From NCBI GenBank assembly GCA_023259675.1, contig JALRGT010000013.1:1-64000 (forward strand): a stretch of 64,000 bases of DNA. The letters are read 5' to 3'. The notes under the pieces were generated by a model that made no database searches, was not told the origin of the DNA, and saw only the letters and a list, made by a program, of their open reading frames with translations. Of this stretch, positions 16,286-25,199 are shown in pieces. The first letter of the stretch is position 1; every line of letters starts with the position of its first letter. The stretch comes from Flavobacterium sp. GTDB taxonomy: Bacteria; Bacteroidota; Bacteroidia; Flavobacteriales; Flavobacteriaceae. The position numbers and the translations under genes are program-made.

Positions 16286-17182
16286 ATGGCAAAAATTAAA
16301 AATGGATTTATGGGAGAACGTGCTGTCGTTTTACCGATTCCCATCATTGAAGATTTTAAAAAAACAGACTTAGGCACATTACTACATATCACAGATATAG
16401 GCTATTATCCAAAAGCAACGTTCCATTTTCGAAAAAGAAAAAAGGAAGAGGCCTCTCAATATATCTTAATTTACTGTATTGAAGGAGAAGGCTGGTTCGA
16501 GTTGGAGAACCAAATTCAAAGAGTAATTGCCAACCAAATCTTTATCTTGCCAAAAGAAAAAGCACACAGTTACGGAAGCAATAAAAACAATCCATGGACT
16601 ATTTATTGGTGTCACTTTGATGGAAAAAAAGCTCGTTTTTTTTCTGAAGGACTCGATAAACCATTACTTGTTTCTGCAGAAAAAGAGTCAAGAATTGAAG
16701 ATCGGTTGAAACTCTTTGAAGAAATCTTTTCCACTTTAAAAAACGGATACAGTAGAGATAATTTAGACTTTAGCATTACGGCTTTTTTTTATTTTTTGGG
16801 TTCTTTGAAATATATGAGTGCTTATAGGGCGACTACTATTTCCCATCAAGATTTTCAAAAGCGTGATATAGTCGAAGAGGCGATTCATTTTATGCGTGAA
16901 AACGTCCGAAAACGAATTACACTGAACGAAATTGCAGATTATATTGGATTTTCCCCTTCCTATTTTTCGAGTTTATTTCAACGCAAAACAGGCTATTCTC
17001 CATTAAATTACCATATTCACCTAAAGATTCAGGAAGCCTGCCATTCTCTCGATTTTTCGGATATGAAAATCAACCAAATAAGCATGCTTGTCGGTTTTGA
17101 AGATCCTTTTTATTTTAGTCGCATTTTTACCAAGACCATGGGGATTTCCCCCAGTGCATACCGCAAGAAGAAAAAAGGGTAA
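16286..17182 (+). CDS. AraC-family transcriptional regulator
   Basis: A 298-residue regulator with an N-terminal cupin-type sugar-sensing domain (about residues 30-165, including YILIYCIEGEGWFEL and a histidine in KAHSYG). A C-terminal pair of helix-turn-helix motifs lies at about 200-298, with LNEIADYIGFSPSYFSSLFQRKTGYSP and VGFEDPFYFSRIFTKTMGISPSAYR. It is transcribed divergently from the MFS / DUF5107 / GH2 / GH35 operon, 156 bases away, and is its likely activator responding to a sugar inducer. The start ATG at 16286 gives a typical family length. A short piece of its coding sequence (16760-16788) reappears with three changes in the 3' flank near 17284-17312. Confidence 0.93.
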   Translation: MAKIKNGFMGERAVVLPIPIIEDFKKTDLGTLLHITDIGYYPKATFHFRKRKKEEASQYILIYCIEGEGWFELENQIQRVIANQIFILPKEKAHSYGSNKNNPWTIYWCHFDGKKARFFSEGLDKPLLVSAEKESRIEDRLKLFEEIFSTLKNGYSRDNLDFSITAFFYFLGSLKYMSAYRATTISHQDFQKRDIVEEAIHFMRENVRKRITLNEIADYIGFSPSYFSSLFQRKTGYSPLNYHIHLKIQEACHSLDFSDMKINQISMLVGFEDPFYFSRIFTKTMGISPSAYRKKKKG

Positions 17183-17280
17183 CGGTTTAATTGAACTGTC
17201 CCCAAAAGTTAGATTCTGTTTTTATTGTAATTAATCCAAGTTGCTAGTTTAGTTTGTATAAAAAACAAAGCAACGGTTAA

Positions 17281-17391
17281 GTAAATTTAGACTTTGGCAT
17301 TATAGCTTTTTTGTTTTTATCTCTTTTTGGACTTAATTCGAAACCAAAAAAGATGTCTTCCTGAGCCTGTCGAAGGACAATCTTTTTTATC
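17281..17391. repeat. Patchwork of repeat fragments behind the AraC gene
   Basis: Three pieces are visible. Bases 17284-17312 match 26 of 29 bases of the AraC coding sequence at 16760-16788. Bases 17301-17345 resemble the tRNA-trailer-like stretch at 5836-5880. Bases 17346-17388 form an imperfect hairpin whose loop contains the short motif CTGAGCCTGTCGAAGG, a sequence I recall as a common dispersed repeat in Bacteroidota. This looks like a scarred intergenic region. Confidence 0.45.
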
Positions 17392-17589
17392 TTGGATTAT
17401 TATTTTGAGATTACATTGAAAGATAATTTTAAAGAAGATTTAACCATCAATACAAAATCCAATGTCAAAAAATGGATGAAAAAATATAGTGAGGAATACA
17501 ATTTGAAATCGGTTAATTATTTTCCAATATTAACTTTTACGGAAAATATTTTTTTAAAAGAAATAAAAGTCCTCTCCATTTTTAATTGA
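17392..17589 (+). CDS. Hypothetical short ORF, possibly a gene fragment
   Basis: A 65-codon frame begins with TTG and ends at 17587-17589. The peptide (KDNFKEDLTINTKSNVKKW, then ILTFTENIFLKEIKVLSIFN) has the composition of ordinary low-GC coding sequence. It has no ATG, recognised domain, signal or promoter. It follows the patchwork repeat region directly and may be the remnant of a truncated gene. The rest of 17183-17622 shows no other gene. Confidence 0.25.
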   Translation: MDYYFEITLKDNFKEDLTINTKSNVKKWMKKYSEEYNLKSVNYFPILTFTENIFLKEIKVLSIFN

Positions 17590-17622
17590 ATTCATCTGTC
17601 TTTTATTTACTAAAACAACTAT

Positions 17623-18057
17623 CTAAAGACGCTCCGGAAAATGGATTTTCATAATATCGGCAACGGTTTCAAGTGACAATGGCTTGCTTTTGAAATCGGA
17701 AACTTCAGAAATATTCTCGGCCCTTGTTCTGTCATCGGGATTCAAAGAAGTGGTAAGCATGATAATAATGATTTTTCCCTTTTGATGCTCTTCCAGAGCA
17801 TGATAGGCTTCTAGAAATTCCCAACCGTCCATCACCGGCATATTGATATCCAATAAAGTGAGCATGGGCTGCGGAAATACATTTTCTGTTTTTTCATATT
17901 TCCCTTTATTGGTAATAAAATCAAGGGCCTCTTTGCCATTTAATACGGTTTGAACCTGATCGGCAATGTCTGCTTTTTTTATAATCATCTGATTGATAAA
18001 ATTGGTCCCTTTATCATCATCAACCAATAAAACACAATTGAGTCTTTTTTTTATCAT
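17623..18057 (-). CDS. Single-domain response regulator
   Basis: A 144-residue CheY-like receiver without an output domain. The acidic cluster DDD lies at residues 13-15. The phosphoacceptor Asp is residue 70 in LLDINMPVMDGW. The conserved Thr follows in MLTTSL, and the Lys in FKSKPL. The start codon overlaps the end of the upstream histidine kinase by four bases (ATGA), so the two are translationally coupled and very likely cognate. With no DNA-binding domain, it must pass its signal by protein contact or phosphotransfer. Similar kinase plus lone receiver pairs are frequent in Flavobacterium and often related to light or redox sensing, but no such input is visible here. Confidence 0.93.
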   Translation of the reverse strand: MIKKRLNCVLLVDDDKGTNFINQMIIKKADIADQVQTVLNGKEALDFITNKGKYEKTENVFPQPMLTLLDINMPVMDGWEFLEAYHALEEHQKGKIIIIMLTTSLNPDDRTRAENISEVSDFKSKPLSLETVADIMKIHFPERL

Positions 18058-19352
18058 TTGTAATAAAGTTTTTGAATTGTAAATTTAAATGTACTGCCAT
18101 CCCCCAACTTTGATTCAGCCCAAATAGTGCCACCATGCAACTCGACGATTTTTTTACTGTGTGCCAGACCAATCCCTGTCCCCTCATATTCCTCCCGGTT
18201 GTGCAGTCTTTTGAAGATAACAAAAAGTTTGTGCATGTCTTTTTCATCAATACCGATAGAATTATCCTGAACAGAGAAAAGCCAGTCCTTTTGTTGTTCC
18301 TGAACAGAAATTCTGATTTTGGGCGAAACCTCTTTTTTTCTGAATTTTACGGCATTACTGATAAGATTCTGAAAAAGCTGTCTTAATTCAGTCGGATAGC
18401 CCTTTAATTGGGGTAAATCATCAACGTCTATTTTCGTTTTACTTTCTTCAAGGGTTAATACCATATCTGATTGCACATCCTTTATAATTTCATTGCAGTC
18501 TACCTCGACCAATTTTTTTTCCCGACCAATCCTGGAGTAATCGAGTAATCCTTTGACCAATTCCTGCATGCGTCTGGAGGATTTGGATATAAAATCAATA
18601 TATAAATCCCCATTACCGTCCAATTTTCCGCCAAATTCTTTTTCAAGAAGTTCCGTAAAACTCACTAACGAACGTAAAGGTTCTTGTAAATCATGGGAAG
18701 TAATATAGGTGAATTGTTCCAATTCCTTATTTTGATTTTTCAGGATTCTATTCTGTTCCTCAAGGGTTTTTTCCCTTTTTAGGATGGTATCGGTTCGTTC
18801 TTTTACCTTTTGCTCCAATTCGAAATTCAATTTTTGTATTTCCCTGGAACGTTTGACAATTTCAACTTCCATCTCATTGACCTTTTTCTGTAAACCCAGA
18901 GTAATATTTTCATTCTCGGATTGTTCGTTCTTTAAGGTCATAAATTCAGTTACATCTTCCACCCTATGCACAATATAATCGATTTCATTTTTGGAATTGA
19001 AAATCGGGATGTTTATCGGACTCCAATACCGCACTTCAAAAGATCCCTCAGAGCTTTGTACGTCATACCGCTGAACCGCCATGGTATGTGTTTTTTTCTC
19101 CGTTAAAACCAAATGAAGGGACCTGGACAAATTAGCCACCCCATCCGCACTCTTGTCATCTGGATTATCAGGAAAGACTTCAAATAAGTTACGGCCAATC
19201 ATTTCTTCCCTTTTCTGTATGGTCGCCTTTTCATAAGAGTCATTCAAATCTAAAATGGTCAAATCAGTCGACAAAATTAAAAACAAGCTCGGAGCTGATA
19301 AAAACACTTTTTGGAAATCAATTGTATTGTTGTTCAAACTTATATATTCCAT
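18054..19352 (-). CDS. PAS-domain sensor histidine kinase
   Basis: A 432-residue kinase without membrane segments, so cytoplasmic. Residues about 10-140 form a PAS domain (APSLFLILSTDLTILDLNDSYEKA, then a C-terminal PAC-like part). A coiled coil spans about 145-210. The phosphoacceptor helix contains HDLQEPLRSL, with the histidine near 220. The ATPase domain has the N box NLISNAVKFR, a G1 motif DNSIGID (Ser replaces the usual Gly) and G2 EGTGIGLAHSKKIVELHGG. The RR gene at 17623 overlaps its 3' end. Upstream lies a 396-base gap. The signal sensed is unknown. Confidence 0.93.
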   Translation of the reverse strand: MEYISLNNNTIDFQKVFLSAPSLFLILSTDLTILDLNDSYEKATIQKREEMIGRNLFEVFPDNPDDKSADGVANLSRSLHLVLTEKKTHTMAVQRYDVQSSEGSFEVRYWSPINIPIFNSKNEIDYIVHRVEDVTEFMTLKNEQSENENITLGLQKKVNEMEVEIVKRSREIQKLNFELEQKVKERTDTILKREKTLEEQNRILKNQNKELEQFTYITSHDLQEPLRSLVSFTELLEKEFGGKLDGNGDLYIDFISKSSRRMQELVKGLLDYSRIGREKKLVEVDCNEIIKDVQSDMVLTLEESKTKIDVDDLPQLKGYPTELRQLFQNLISNAVKFRKKEVSPKIRISVQEQQKDWLFSVQDNSIGIDEKDMHKLFVIFKRLHNREEYEGTGIGLAHSKKIVELHGGTIWAESKLGDGSTFKFTIQKLYYK

Positions 19353-19748
19353 GCTTTTTGGCTTACTGTTTAGTCTCTGAAATAAGTGCTTTCGAAACCA
19401 GCACTTTGAATTGTACTATTCCAAAAATGCCATTACTGTTTCTTTTTAAACCATTTTTAATAAGTAGGTCTTGAAAATAGTCAAAAAAAAAAACGGTGAC
19501 TTCTGTCAAGTGGGGCGCTTTAGAAGTCTTGTGCTAATATAAGACCTTATATTTATAAATTACATATCTATTTTCAAAAACGGACATTATTTAATTAAAA
19601 TCATAAACAAAAAAGCTTTTAAACCCTTTCATAATATAGCTTTAGTATACCCTTGAAACTATTTATATTTCCCAAAATCCGATATAGTGTTAGCATTTGA
19701 ATGCTGTGTCAAAAAAGGCTTCTACACAAAGAAATCACTGTCAAACAC
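19353..19748. other. Intergenic gap, 396 bases, nothing identified
   Basis: The gap lies between the start of the histidine kinase and the 3' end of the beta-barrel gene. It must hold the kinase promoter on the minus strand, but no convincing TTTG / TAnnTTTG pair, hairpin terminator or coding frame was found. Confidence 0.5.
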
Positions 19749-20918
19749 TTAAAAACTCCATCTTCCCCTAATGTAAATTTGGGTGACTACATCCTTAAAA
19801 ATATCATTTTTACGGGCAAAAAAAGACTGCGCCGTAAAATCCAAATCAAAATTAGTCGCAACATTCCAGGAATAAGCAGGAATAAGAATCGTGGTGTTAT
19901 TTTCGGGAGAATAAATAAGCGAGACATTGTAGGAGCTTATGGGAGAAATGGTTTTCATAACCATGGCATGAAAATTATAACGGAAGGGAAACAGTGATTT
20001 GGCTGACAGGTTTGAATTGTAAAAACTGCCACTAACCGCAAAAATATCCGTAGGTTTACTGTTGTATAGACCGGCAAGTGAGAGGTACCAGTCGTTTTTA
20101 AAGGTTTGGTCTGCCATGACAGAAAAACTGAAGGATTCCGAAGAATTTAAAGTGTTTTTTTGGGGAATAAAATAGCTCACTTCTCCTTTAAATCCGGCAT
20201 CTTTAATACTTCCTGCCCAACCGCCTCCCAAGACATAATCGGTTTGATATATTCCGCCCAAAAATTGAAAATCGTATTTCCATTTGTTGAATTTATATAA
20301 AAATGCGGCTGTATGCGTGTCCATATTTTTACCGGGTTTGTAAGCCAACTCCAAAACCGAATTATTGTTCCAATTGCGTTGGATTCGTATCGCATCATTG
20401 CCTCTGCGTTCTTCATAATCAAAATCCAAAAAATCATAGGCATTGAAAATGTCATTGGGATTCCAAACATTGTTAACACCCCAGTTGATTCGTTGTCTCC
20501 CGATGGTTACTCCCCATTTTTCATCGGCGTATTGAAGCAGCATCCTATCGATAACCGAATGTGCCACGAACGATTTTTTATTAATCCATAAATGGGAAAG
20601 TGATAGCAAACCATCGTATTGATTGATTCTTTTTCCAAAATCAGCAATCTGCTTGATTTGTTCTCCATAAAAAATGCGATTCCTGATTTCGAGTCTACCG
20701 GATATTTTAGATGAGATATTGAATTTAAAATTCAAGCGATTATGAATCAGATTGGCCGAAGCATTCGAATCAATTTTACGGATAAAATAAGTACTTTGCA
20801 TGTTTTTGACATAGCCATTAAGCGCTACCCAAGGTTGTTTTGCACCTTCCGTTTGCGCCACTACAGCCGAGCAACTTAAAATTAAAATAGTGGCGAATAT
20901 GACGTGGCAAAGTTTCAC
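19749..20918 (-). CDS. Outer-membrane beta-barrel protein of the ABC exporter operon
   Basis: A 389-residue protein with a signal peptide (cleavage around VVAQ, residue 21). It shows alternating amphipathic strands rich in Tyr, Asn and aromatic residues, and ends in RGRWSF with a terminal Phe, the usual beta-barrel insertion signal. WGVTIGRQRINWGVNNVWNPNDIFN recalls the DUF1302-type porins found next to lipid exporters. It is the last gene of the operon with an ABC ATPase, two LolC/E-like permeases and a LolA-like protein, seven bases after the ATPase. Likely it is the outer-membrane receiver or exit channel for whatever the operon moves. The substrate is unknown. Confidence 0.8.
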   Translation of the reverse strand: MKLCHVIFATILILSCSAVVAQTEGAKQPWVALNGYVKNMQSTYFIRKIDSNASANLIHNRLNFKFNISSKISGRLEIRNRIFYGEQIKQIADFGKRINQYDGLLSLSHLWINKKSFVAHSVIDRMLLQYADEKWGVTIGRQRINWGVNNVWNPNDIFNAYDFLDFDYEERRGNDAIRIQRNWNNNSVLELAYKPGKNMDTHTAAFLYKFNKWKYDFQFLGGIYQTDYVLGGGWAGSIKDAGFKGEVSYFIPQKNTLNSSESFSFSVMADQTFKNDWYLSLAGLYNSKPTDIFAVSGSFYNSNLSAKSLFPFRYNFHAMVMKTISPISSYNVSLIYSPENNTTILIPAYSWNVATNFDLDFTAQSFFARKNDIFKDVVTQIYIRGRWSF

Positions 20919-20924
20919 AATCCT

Positions 20925-21647
20925 TTATTTGGTTTCCGTTTGTTCGTGTGCGGTAGAAGTTGGGGCGGTATCGGATACAATTTTTCCGTCTTCGAGTGTG
21001 ATGACTCTTCGGGCTCGGTTGATGACTCTTTGATCGTGTGTCGAAAAAACAAAAGTCATATTTTCTTCCTGATTGAGTTTTAACATGATGTCCAACAAAT
21101 TTTCAGCTGAAACTGAGTCGAGATTTGCCGTTGGTTCATCAGCCAAAATGAATTGAGGTTTGGGTGCCAATGCTCTGGCCACGGCAACACGCTGTTGTTG
21201 TCCTCCCGATAATTCTCGCGGTCTTTTATTTATTTTGTCTTCCAGCCCAATTTCTTTCAACAGTTCTAGAACGCGTTTTTTTGTTTCTTCTTTGGGGCGT
21301 TTTTGCAACAGCATGATGAATTCGATATTTTCTTTGGCGGTAAGCACCGGAATCAAATTATAGGATTGAAAAACAAACCCAATATTATTCAACCGAAAAT
21401 CAATCAACGTATTGCCTTTGAGTTCGGTGATATTGGTTCCGCTGATTTCGACAAATCCCTCCGAAGGCACATCCAAACCGCCAATCATATTGAGCAAAGT
21501 AGTTTTCCCAGAACCCGAAGGCCCTTTAATTGCAGTAAATTCACCCCGTGAAATATGAAGATGCACTTTATTTAGCGCATAAACCGGAATGGTTTTTTCA
21601 TCATATACTTTAGATAAATTATGTGCATCAATTACTGTTTCTTGCAT
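20925..21647 (-). CDS. LolD/MacB-type ABC transporter ATPase
   Basis: A 240-residue ATP-binding subunit of the LolD/MacB/FtsE group, which powers extraction of lipoproteins or lipids from the inner membrane rather than import. Walker A is GPSGSGKTTLLN near residues 40-51. The signature is LSGGQQQRVAVARAL near 147-161. Walker B is FILADEPTANLD near 167-178. The H loop is STHDQRV. It follows the permease at 21653 by five bases and precedes the beta-barrel gene, within one five-gene operon. Confidence 0.95.
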   Translation of the reverse strand: MQETVIDAHNLSKVYDEKTIPVYALNKVHLHISRGEFTAIKGPSGSGKTTLLNMIGGLDVPSEGFVEISGTNITELKGNTLIDFRLNNIGFVFQSYNLIPVLTAKENIEFIMLLQKRPKEETKKRVLELLKEIGLEDKINKRPRELSGGQQQRVAVARALAPKPQFILADEPTANLDSVSAENLLDIMLKLNQEENMTFVFSTHDQRVINRARRVITLEDGKIVSDTAPTSTAHEQTETK

Positions 21648-21652
21648 AATAC

Positions 21653-22864
21653 TTATTTTTTTAAAGATTCTGCTAAATTCATCTGCAATGCTTTTCTGGC
21701 GGGAAATATCGCTGAAACAAAGGCCGTGATCACCACCAAAAGAATCATTGTCCCAAATTGTCCCGCCGTTAGACTGGGATAAAATACGGAGCTAAACCCA
21801 AAACTGGAATAGGCATCTGAATATTGACTCAAGTTTATTCCCGTCCGGTGGGTGATTCCTATCGTAACCAAGGCTAATACGCTTCCGATGGGACAACCGA
21901 CTAAGATTAGAAAAAAAGTTTCCATCACAATCATCAGGAATATCTTGAGCTTGTTCATGCCCAAAGCCATTAACATTCCGATTTCTCTTGATCGCTCCAA
22001 AACTGCCATCAACATGGTATTGACAATCCCAAAACACAAAGCCAACAAAATGATACCCATAAATATATACATCATTTTATCTCCTACAGAAACCGTATAG
22101 CCCAATTCGGGAGCGATTTCCTTCCAATTTTGTATTTCTGTTTCCGGAAACATCCGTTTCAATTTCGTTTGACTTTCCTCAAGTGATGTGCTGGATTTCA
22201 ACAAAATTGCTATTTCGTTAACTTGATTTGGAATTCCCGCTAACGAATCGACATCGTTAATTTTTACAAATACATTCCTGTCGTCATAGGGCGCATTCAC
22301 GGTTTTGTATATTGCCTTAATCCGGAAAGCCGCCGAAGCCAGATTACCTTCTATATCCTGAAATGTCAAAATCACTTTTTTGTGGAGATTCAGTTTGAGT
22401 TTTTTACGAAGTCTTTCACTAAGGATGATTTCATTGGTCTTTTTGGGATTGAAATAATTTCCTCGAATAATTTTTTCACTAAGTTGAGTCAACACATTTT
22501 CTTCTTTAGGTAGGACACCATTTATGGTTATGCCACTACTTCCAACAGCCGAAGCAATCATTCCCTGAAGAATTATACGCCCCGATACGGATTTTACCAA
22601 ACTGTCCTGACGAATTTCTTTTATGGCTTTTCTACCTTCGGACAAATAATATTTTATTTCGTGATCCTTTCTGAATTCGGGGTGGTGCAACTGAATGTGC
22701 GACAATTCACTGGTGATAGCCGTTTTTATGCGTTGTTCGATTACACTATTATAAAATGCCGCCATGAAAATGCCAGCCCATATACCAAAGCTTACCGCGA
22801 TGATAATAGTGAGACTCCTTTTTTTGTTTCTCCAAATGTTTCTACTGGCAATTTTTAACAACAT
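21653..22864 (-). CDS. LolC/E-like ABC permease (second of two)
   Basis: A 403-residue FtsX/MacB-type permease. The layout is standard: one N-terminal membrane segment (RSLTIIIAVSFGIWAGIFMAAF), a periplasmic MacB-PCD domain at about 45-265, and three C-terminal membrane segments. The cytoplasmic coupling motif ERSREIGMLMALGMNKLKI lies near residue 290. It pairs with the related permease at 22877 to make a heterodimer like LolC/LolE. It lies 12 bases after that permease and five before the ATPase. The probable task is energising transfer of a lipoprotein or lipid to the LolA-like carrier encoded in the same operon. Confidence 0.93.
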   Translation of the reverse strand: MLLKIASRNIWRNKKRSLTIIIAVSFGIWAGIFMAAFYNSVIEQRIKTAITSELSHIQLHHPEFRKDHEIKYYLSEGRKAIKEIRQDSLVKSVSGRIILQGMIASAVGSSGITINGVLPKEENVLTQLSEKIIRGNYFNPKKTNEIILSERLRKKLKLNLHKKVILTFQDIEGNLASAAFRIKAIYKTVNAPYDDRNVFVKINDVDSLAGIPNQVNEIAILLKSSTSLEESQTKLKRMFPETEIQNWKEIAPELGYTVSVGDKMMYIFMGIILLALCFGIVNTMLMAVLERSREIGMLMALGMNKLKIFLMIVMETFFLILVGCPIGSVLALVTIGITHRTGINLSQYSDAYSSFGFSSVFYPSLTAGQFGTMILLVVITAFVSAIFPARKALQMNLAESLKK

Positions 22865-22876
22865 ATTGGTTTGTGT

Positions 22877-24091
22877 TTATTTTTTCATGGCTTTTACCGG
22901 ATTCAGATTTTTTACATTCCATAGTGGATACAAGCCTATTATTAATGCCATAATCATCACAATCATGGATTGTTTCAAAAAAATATTTGGGTTTAAATCC
23001 GTCGGGAAGATTGGTTCAAAACCAAATTGTACGTAGGCTTTGGCCAATTCCCCTCCAAAACGGATGGGTTCTTCCTTAAAGTAAATGACAAATGGCATAC
23101 TTAATAAAATTCCCAATACAACTCCCAATACCGTAATTAGTAACGTTTCTCCCAGAAGCACCAATTCTAGTTTTGATTTTTCCATCCCAATGGCAATGAG
23201 CATTCCAAATTCATATTTACGTTCCGAAGTCATCATCAAAACCGTACCGAATATTCCAAATCCTATAATGAGATACAAAATGCCCAAGAAAATATACAAG
23301 TTGAAGGTGTCGGTTTTGATGTGATTAGAAATTTCGGGCAACAATTCCTCCCACGACATGACTTCATATTTTTTATCAACTTCGGATTTCAGCTTTTGGT
23401 TTATGGTTTCCAAATCATCGGGGTCATCAATCCCCAAAGAGATAGTGGTGAGTCTGTTTTGTGCACTTAAAAAATATTGGGCCACGGTCAAGGGCAAATA
23501 CACAAAAGAATCATTCATCTGCGGAGAAGCCAGATACACAATTCCTTTTATTTTGTATTTCCCAGCTGCCATCACATCATGATATCCTTGTCCAAAAAGC
23601 ACAATTGTATCATTGACTTTTAGATTCAATCGATTTGCCAATCCTTCAGCCAGAAGAACTGCTTCTTCATCATTTTCGAAATATTTCCCTTTGATTAATT
23701 TCTTTTTTAATTGGGTCAAATTGTTTTCTTTGACCGGATCGGTTCCCACCAACAGACATCCTTTGGTTGTACTTACATTTGAGGCCAGTACAAAGGTTTC
23801 CAATCGTGGGACTATTTCTTGTACGGAATTATCATCTTTAAGTATTGAAAATAATTTTTCCTCCGAATCAAAACTGTTCTCTAAAACCTGTTCGTCCCAA
23901 TAGCCATTGCGATGTACCTGAATATATCCTGAATAATAGCTTACCACGTTTTTTATCAGATTATTAAACACTCCCTTCTGGAAGGATTCCATCAAAACGG
24001 CAAACAAAACGGCAAACGCAATAGAGGCTATCGTGATTAGCGTGCGTCGGCTGTTGCGCCAAAGGTTCCTCCAAATCAGTTTCAGTATCAT
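22877..24091 (-). CDS. LolC/E-like ABC permease (first of two)
   Basis: A 404-residue FtsX/MacB-type permease, built like its neighbour. It has an N-terminal membrane segment (TLITIASIAFAVLFAVLMESF), a periplasmic domain at about 45-265, and three membrane segments after residue 265 with the coupling segment SERKYEFGMLIAIGMEKSKLE. Its start codon overlaps the stop of the LolA-like gene by four bases, showing translational coupling. The last cytoplasmic segment, LYPLWNVKNLNPVKAMKK, is the common C-terminal signature of this family. Confidence 0.93.
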   Translation of the reverse strand: MILKLIWRNLWRNSRRTLITIASIAFAVLFAVLMESFQKGVFNNLIKNVVSYYSGYIQVHRNGYWDEQVLENSFDSEEKLFSILKDDNSVQEIVPRLETFVLASNVSTTKGCLLVGTDPVKENNLTQLKKKLIKGKYFENDEEAVLLAEGLANRLNLKVNDTIVLFGQGYHDVMAAGKYKIKGIVYLASPQMNDSFVYLPLTVAQYFLSAQNRLTTISLGIDDPDDLETINQKLKSEVDKKYEVMSWEELLPEISNHIKTDTFNLYIFLGILYLIIGFGIFGTVLMMTSERKYEFGMLIAIGMEKSKLELVLLGETLLITVLGVVLGILLSMPFVIYFKEEPIRFGGELAKAYVQFGFEPIFPTDLNPNIFLKQSMIVMIMALIIGLYPLWNVKNLNPVKAMKK

Positions 24092-24828
24092 TTTACTTTA
24101 GTGATGTTTTGTGTGGAAAAAAAAGACTCTGGTAACGGTGTGTCAAAAGACAATGAATTATAGATCATCACCGTCTTGTTCCCTTTCTTGTCGGCTGGAA
24201 CCATTTCCATTCTTGCCGGTAATAACCGTCCTCCCAACATTTTTATATCACTGCAATGCAAGGTGTTAATCAAGACTCCGTCTTCATCAAAATATTCGAC
24301 ATGCAGCATCATGAAATCTTTTTTGTCAATACTTAAGATGACTTTTCCCCATACGACAGCTGATTTTGGTTTGGGTAGCAACTGAATTTTATAACAATTT
24401 CTACCGTCGATAACCACGTCTTCCAGAAACGAATGGTTGTAATCTTCCAGAATGGAAGCTTCCTTAACCAAATCGTCATTGGTGAAATCGGTTCCCATCC
24501 AACTCTGACTCATCATCGATGGCGGCATTTTTATGCTTCTTTCTATTGATGGAATCCAGTTCCAGACTTCTTTTTTGCGTTTCAAAAAGACGACTCCTTT
24601 TTCTTTGGCTGGAGCCAAAACTAAAATCATAGACAAATCCCTTCCTTTTGTCCATGCTTTCACCTGCATTTCACGGGTCCAAGTTGGTCTTATAATTTGA
24701 ATCGTAATCGTTGCGATGGAAGTATTCCCTTTTGCCTTGTCATCTGCTTTTTTGACAATATCTTTTGTCTCTTGCGTAAAAGCAATTAATGACAAATGAA
24801 AAAATATAAGTATCCATGTTTTTTTCAT
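24088..24828 (-). CDS. LolA-like outer-membrane lipoprotein-sorting protein
   Basis: A periplasmic carrier of the LolA/LppX-type fold annotated as outer membrane lipoprotein-sorting protein. I chose the Met giving MKKTWILIFF at 24828, because a proper signal peptide follows (ending near FTQ); an ATG five codons upstream is also open. The mature part shows the alternating beta-strands of the open half-barrel (EMQVKAWTKGRDLSMILVLAPAKEKGVVFLKRKKEVWNW), including the family-typical WNWIPSIERSIKMPPSMMSQSWMGTDFTNDD stretch. It is the first gene of the exporter operon and overlaps the first permease gene by four bases. Together with the permeases, ATPase and beta-barrel it suggests a dedicated envelope transport route separate from the housekeeping Lol pathway. 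Confidence 0.88.
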   Translation of the reverse strand: MKKTWILIFFHLSLIAFTQETKDIVKKADDKAKGNTSIATITIQIIRPTWTREMQVKAWTKGRDLSMILVLAPAKEKGVVFLKRKKEVWNWIPSIERSIKMPPSMMSQSWMGTDFTNDDLVKEASILEDYNHSFLEDVVIDGRNCYKIQLLPKPKSAVVWGKVILSIDKKDFMMLHVEYFDEDGVLINTLHCSDIKMLGGRLLPARMEMVPADKKGNKTVMIYNSLSFDTPLPESFFSTQNITKVK

Positions 24829-24843
24829 TCCAAGAGGTATCAT

Positions 24844-25105
24844 TAATTCGTTATTTAACCACTCATTTCTTTATGATTAAAGTTATGAAAATTAAAACAA
24901 ACAGACTAATCAAATCCATCATTATCAATGCATTATACTCTTAAAATAAAAAAGACCTCCTAGGAATTCTCCTTGGCGGCCTTAAAAAAAATACAACTAT
25001 TTATTGAATAAAATTATTCCAAGTGGAATGATACTTTTCAACATCCGGATAATTGCCCGCAATAGTCATAAAATTGGTTAAACAGGTTATTAATAGTGCA
25101 CAAAA
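24844..25105. other. Intergenic gap with a weak hairpin
   Basis: Apart from the GH97 terminator listed separately, this gap contains an imperfect GC-rich hairpin near 24955-24985, between A tracts, of uncertain role. No gene, tRNA or convincing promoter was seen. The promoter of the exporter operon should lie here on the minus strand. Confidence 0.4.
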
Positions 25106-25137
25106 AAACCGTTTCAAATCTAAATTTGAAACGGTTT
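25101..25137 (-). terminator. Terminator of the GH97 gene
   Basis: A perfect 14-bp stem (25106-25119 with 25124-25137) with a four-base loop is followed on the minus strand by a run of T's. It lies about 65 bases beyond the GH97 stop codon. Confidence 0.85.
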
Positions 25138-25199
25138 CTAAATTATTAAAAACAAACGCTATTTAACTTTTCACTGTAAAAGCATTATTTCCTTTTGAA

